The notes beneath the pieces are model-generated. The model did not search any database. It had not been told where the DNA came from and worked only from the letters and a program-made list of their open reading frames with translations. A program made the position numbers and the translations under genes. Shown here piece by piece: positions 14,714-14,790 of a stretch of 14,790 nucleotides of DNA (position 1 is its first letter; the number at the start of each line of letters is the position of its first letter). The DNA comes from an uncultured Treponema sp. (GTDB lineage Bacteria; Spirochaetota; Spirochaetia; Treponematales; Treponemataceae), in the NCBI GenBank assembly GCA_905373565.1, contig CAJPTT010000014.1:1-14790 (forward strand), read 5' to 3'.

Positions 14714-14790
14714 CTTTAGAATTCAGGGTAAACGCATCAGGTCGGTTTTTTTAGTCTCCCCGCGGAAAAATTGAGACTGTGAGACCATTT

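Noticed and set aside
14753..14778. AGTCTC/GAGACT inverted repeat after the last gene as a terminator
   Set aside because: Only six base pairs around a 14-base loop, and the T run precedes rather than follows the stem, so it is too weak to call.

Overview
The window looks like chromosomal DNA of a host-associated spirochaete, most likely an oral-type Treponema. This is inferred from gene content: a LicC-LicA fusion next to a BCCT transporter, fibronectin-III repeat surface proteins with Pro-Thr linkers, and conserved TPR and TraB-like genes. I could not confirm it by search. Base composition is moderate in GC and uniform. There are no rRNA or tRNA genes, no CRISPR array and no transposase gene.

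Layout. (1) Positions 2-919 hold the 3' end of a secreted or surface protein made of fibronectin-III-like repeats. It converges on a 690-residue membrane-anchored protein of unknown function (963-3035, minus strand), with a shared hairpin terminator between them. (2) A hairpin-packed divergent spacer (3036-3291) leads into a rightward operon: a secreted TPR protein, a TraB/PrgY-type membrane protein and an AlkD-like DNA glycosylase. A 139-bp self-complementary element with 13-bp terminal inverted repeats and a possible CGT target duplication sits between the second and third genes and looks like a MITE-type insertion. (3) A choline module follows: one protein joining a winged-helix domain, a LicC nucleotidyltransferase and a LicA choline kinase, then nine bases later a BCCT transporter. 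Import, phosphorylation and CDP-choline formation are thus encoded together. No cholinephosphotransferase or lic phosphotransferase is in the window. (4) clpB, the ClpB disaggregase. (5) A RelB/DinJ antitoxin with a YoeB/Txe toxin under its own strong promoter. (6) A 2'-5' RNA ligase / cyclic phosphodiesterase family protein.

Two themes stand out. First, four genes without a Shine-Dalgarno sequence (the 690-residue protein, licCA, clpB and the RNA ligase-like gene) have a promoter -10 box ending only 6-8 bases before the ATG, so their mRNAs may be leaderless. The TPR, traB, alkD, relB and yoeB genes instead carry clear ribosome-binding sites. Second, the spacers hold several strong hairpins, many with CGGA at the apex. 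The licCA promoter is also bracketed by a 9-bp inverted repeat spaced about three helical turns apart, a plausible operator for the winged-helix domain that LicCA itself carries.
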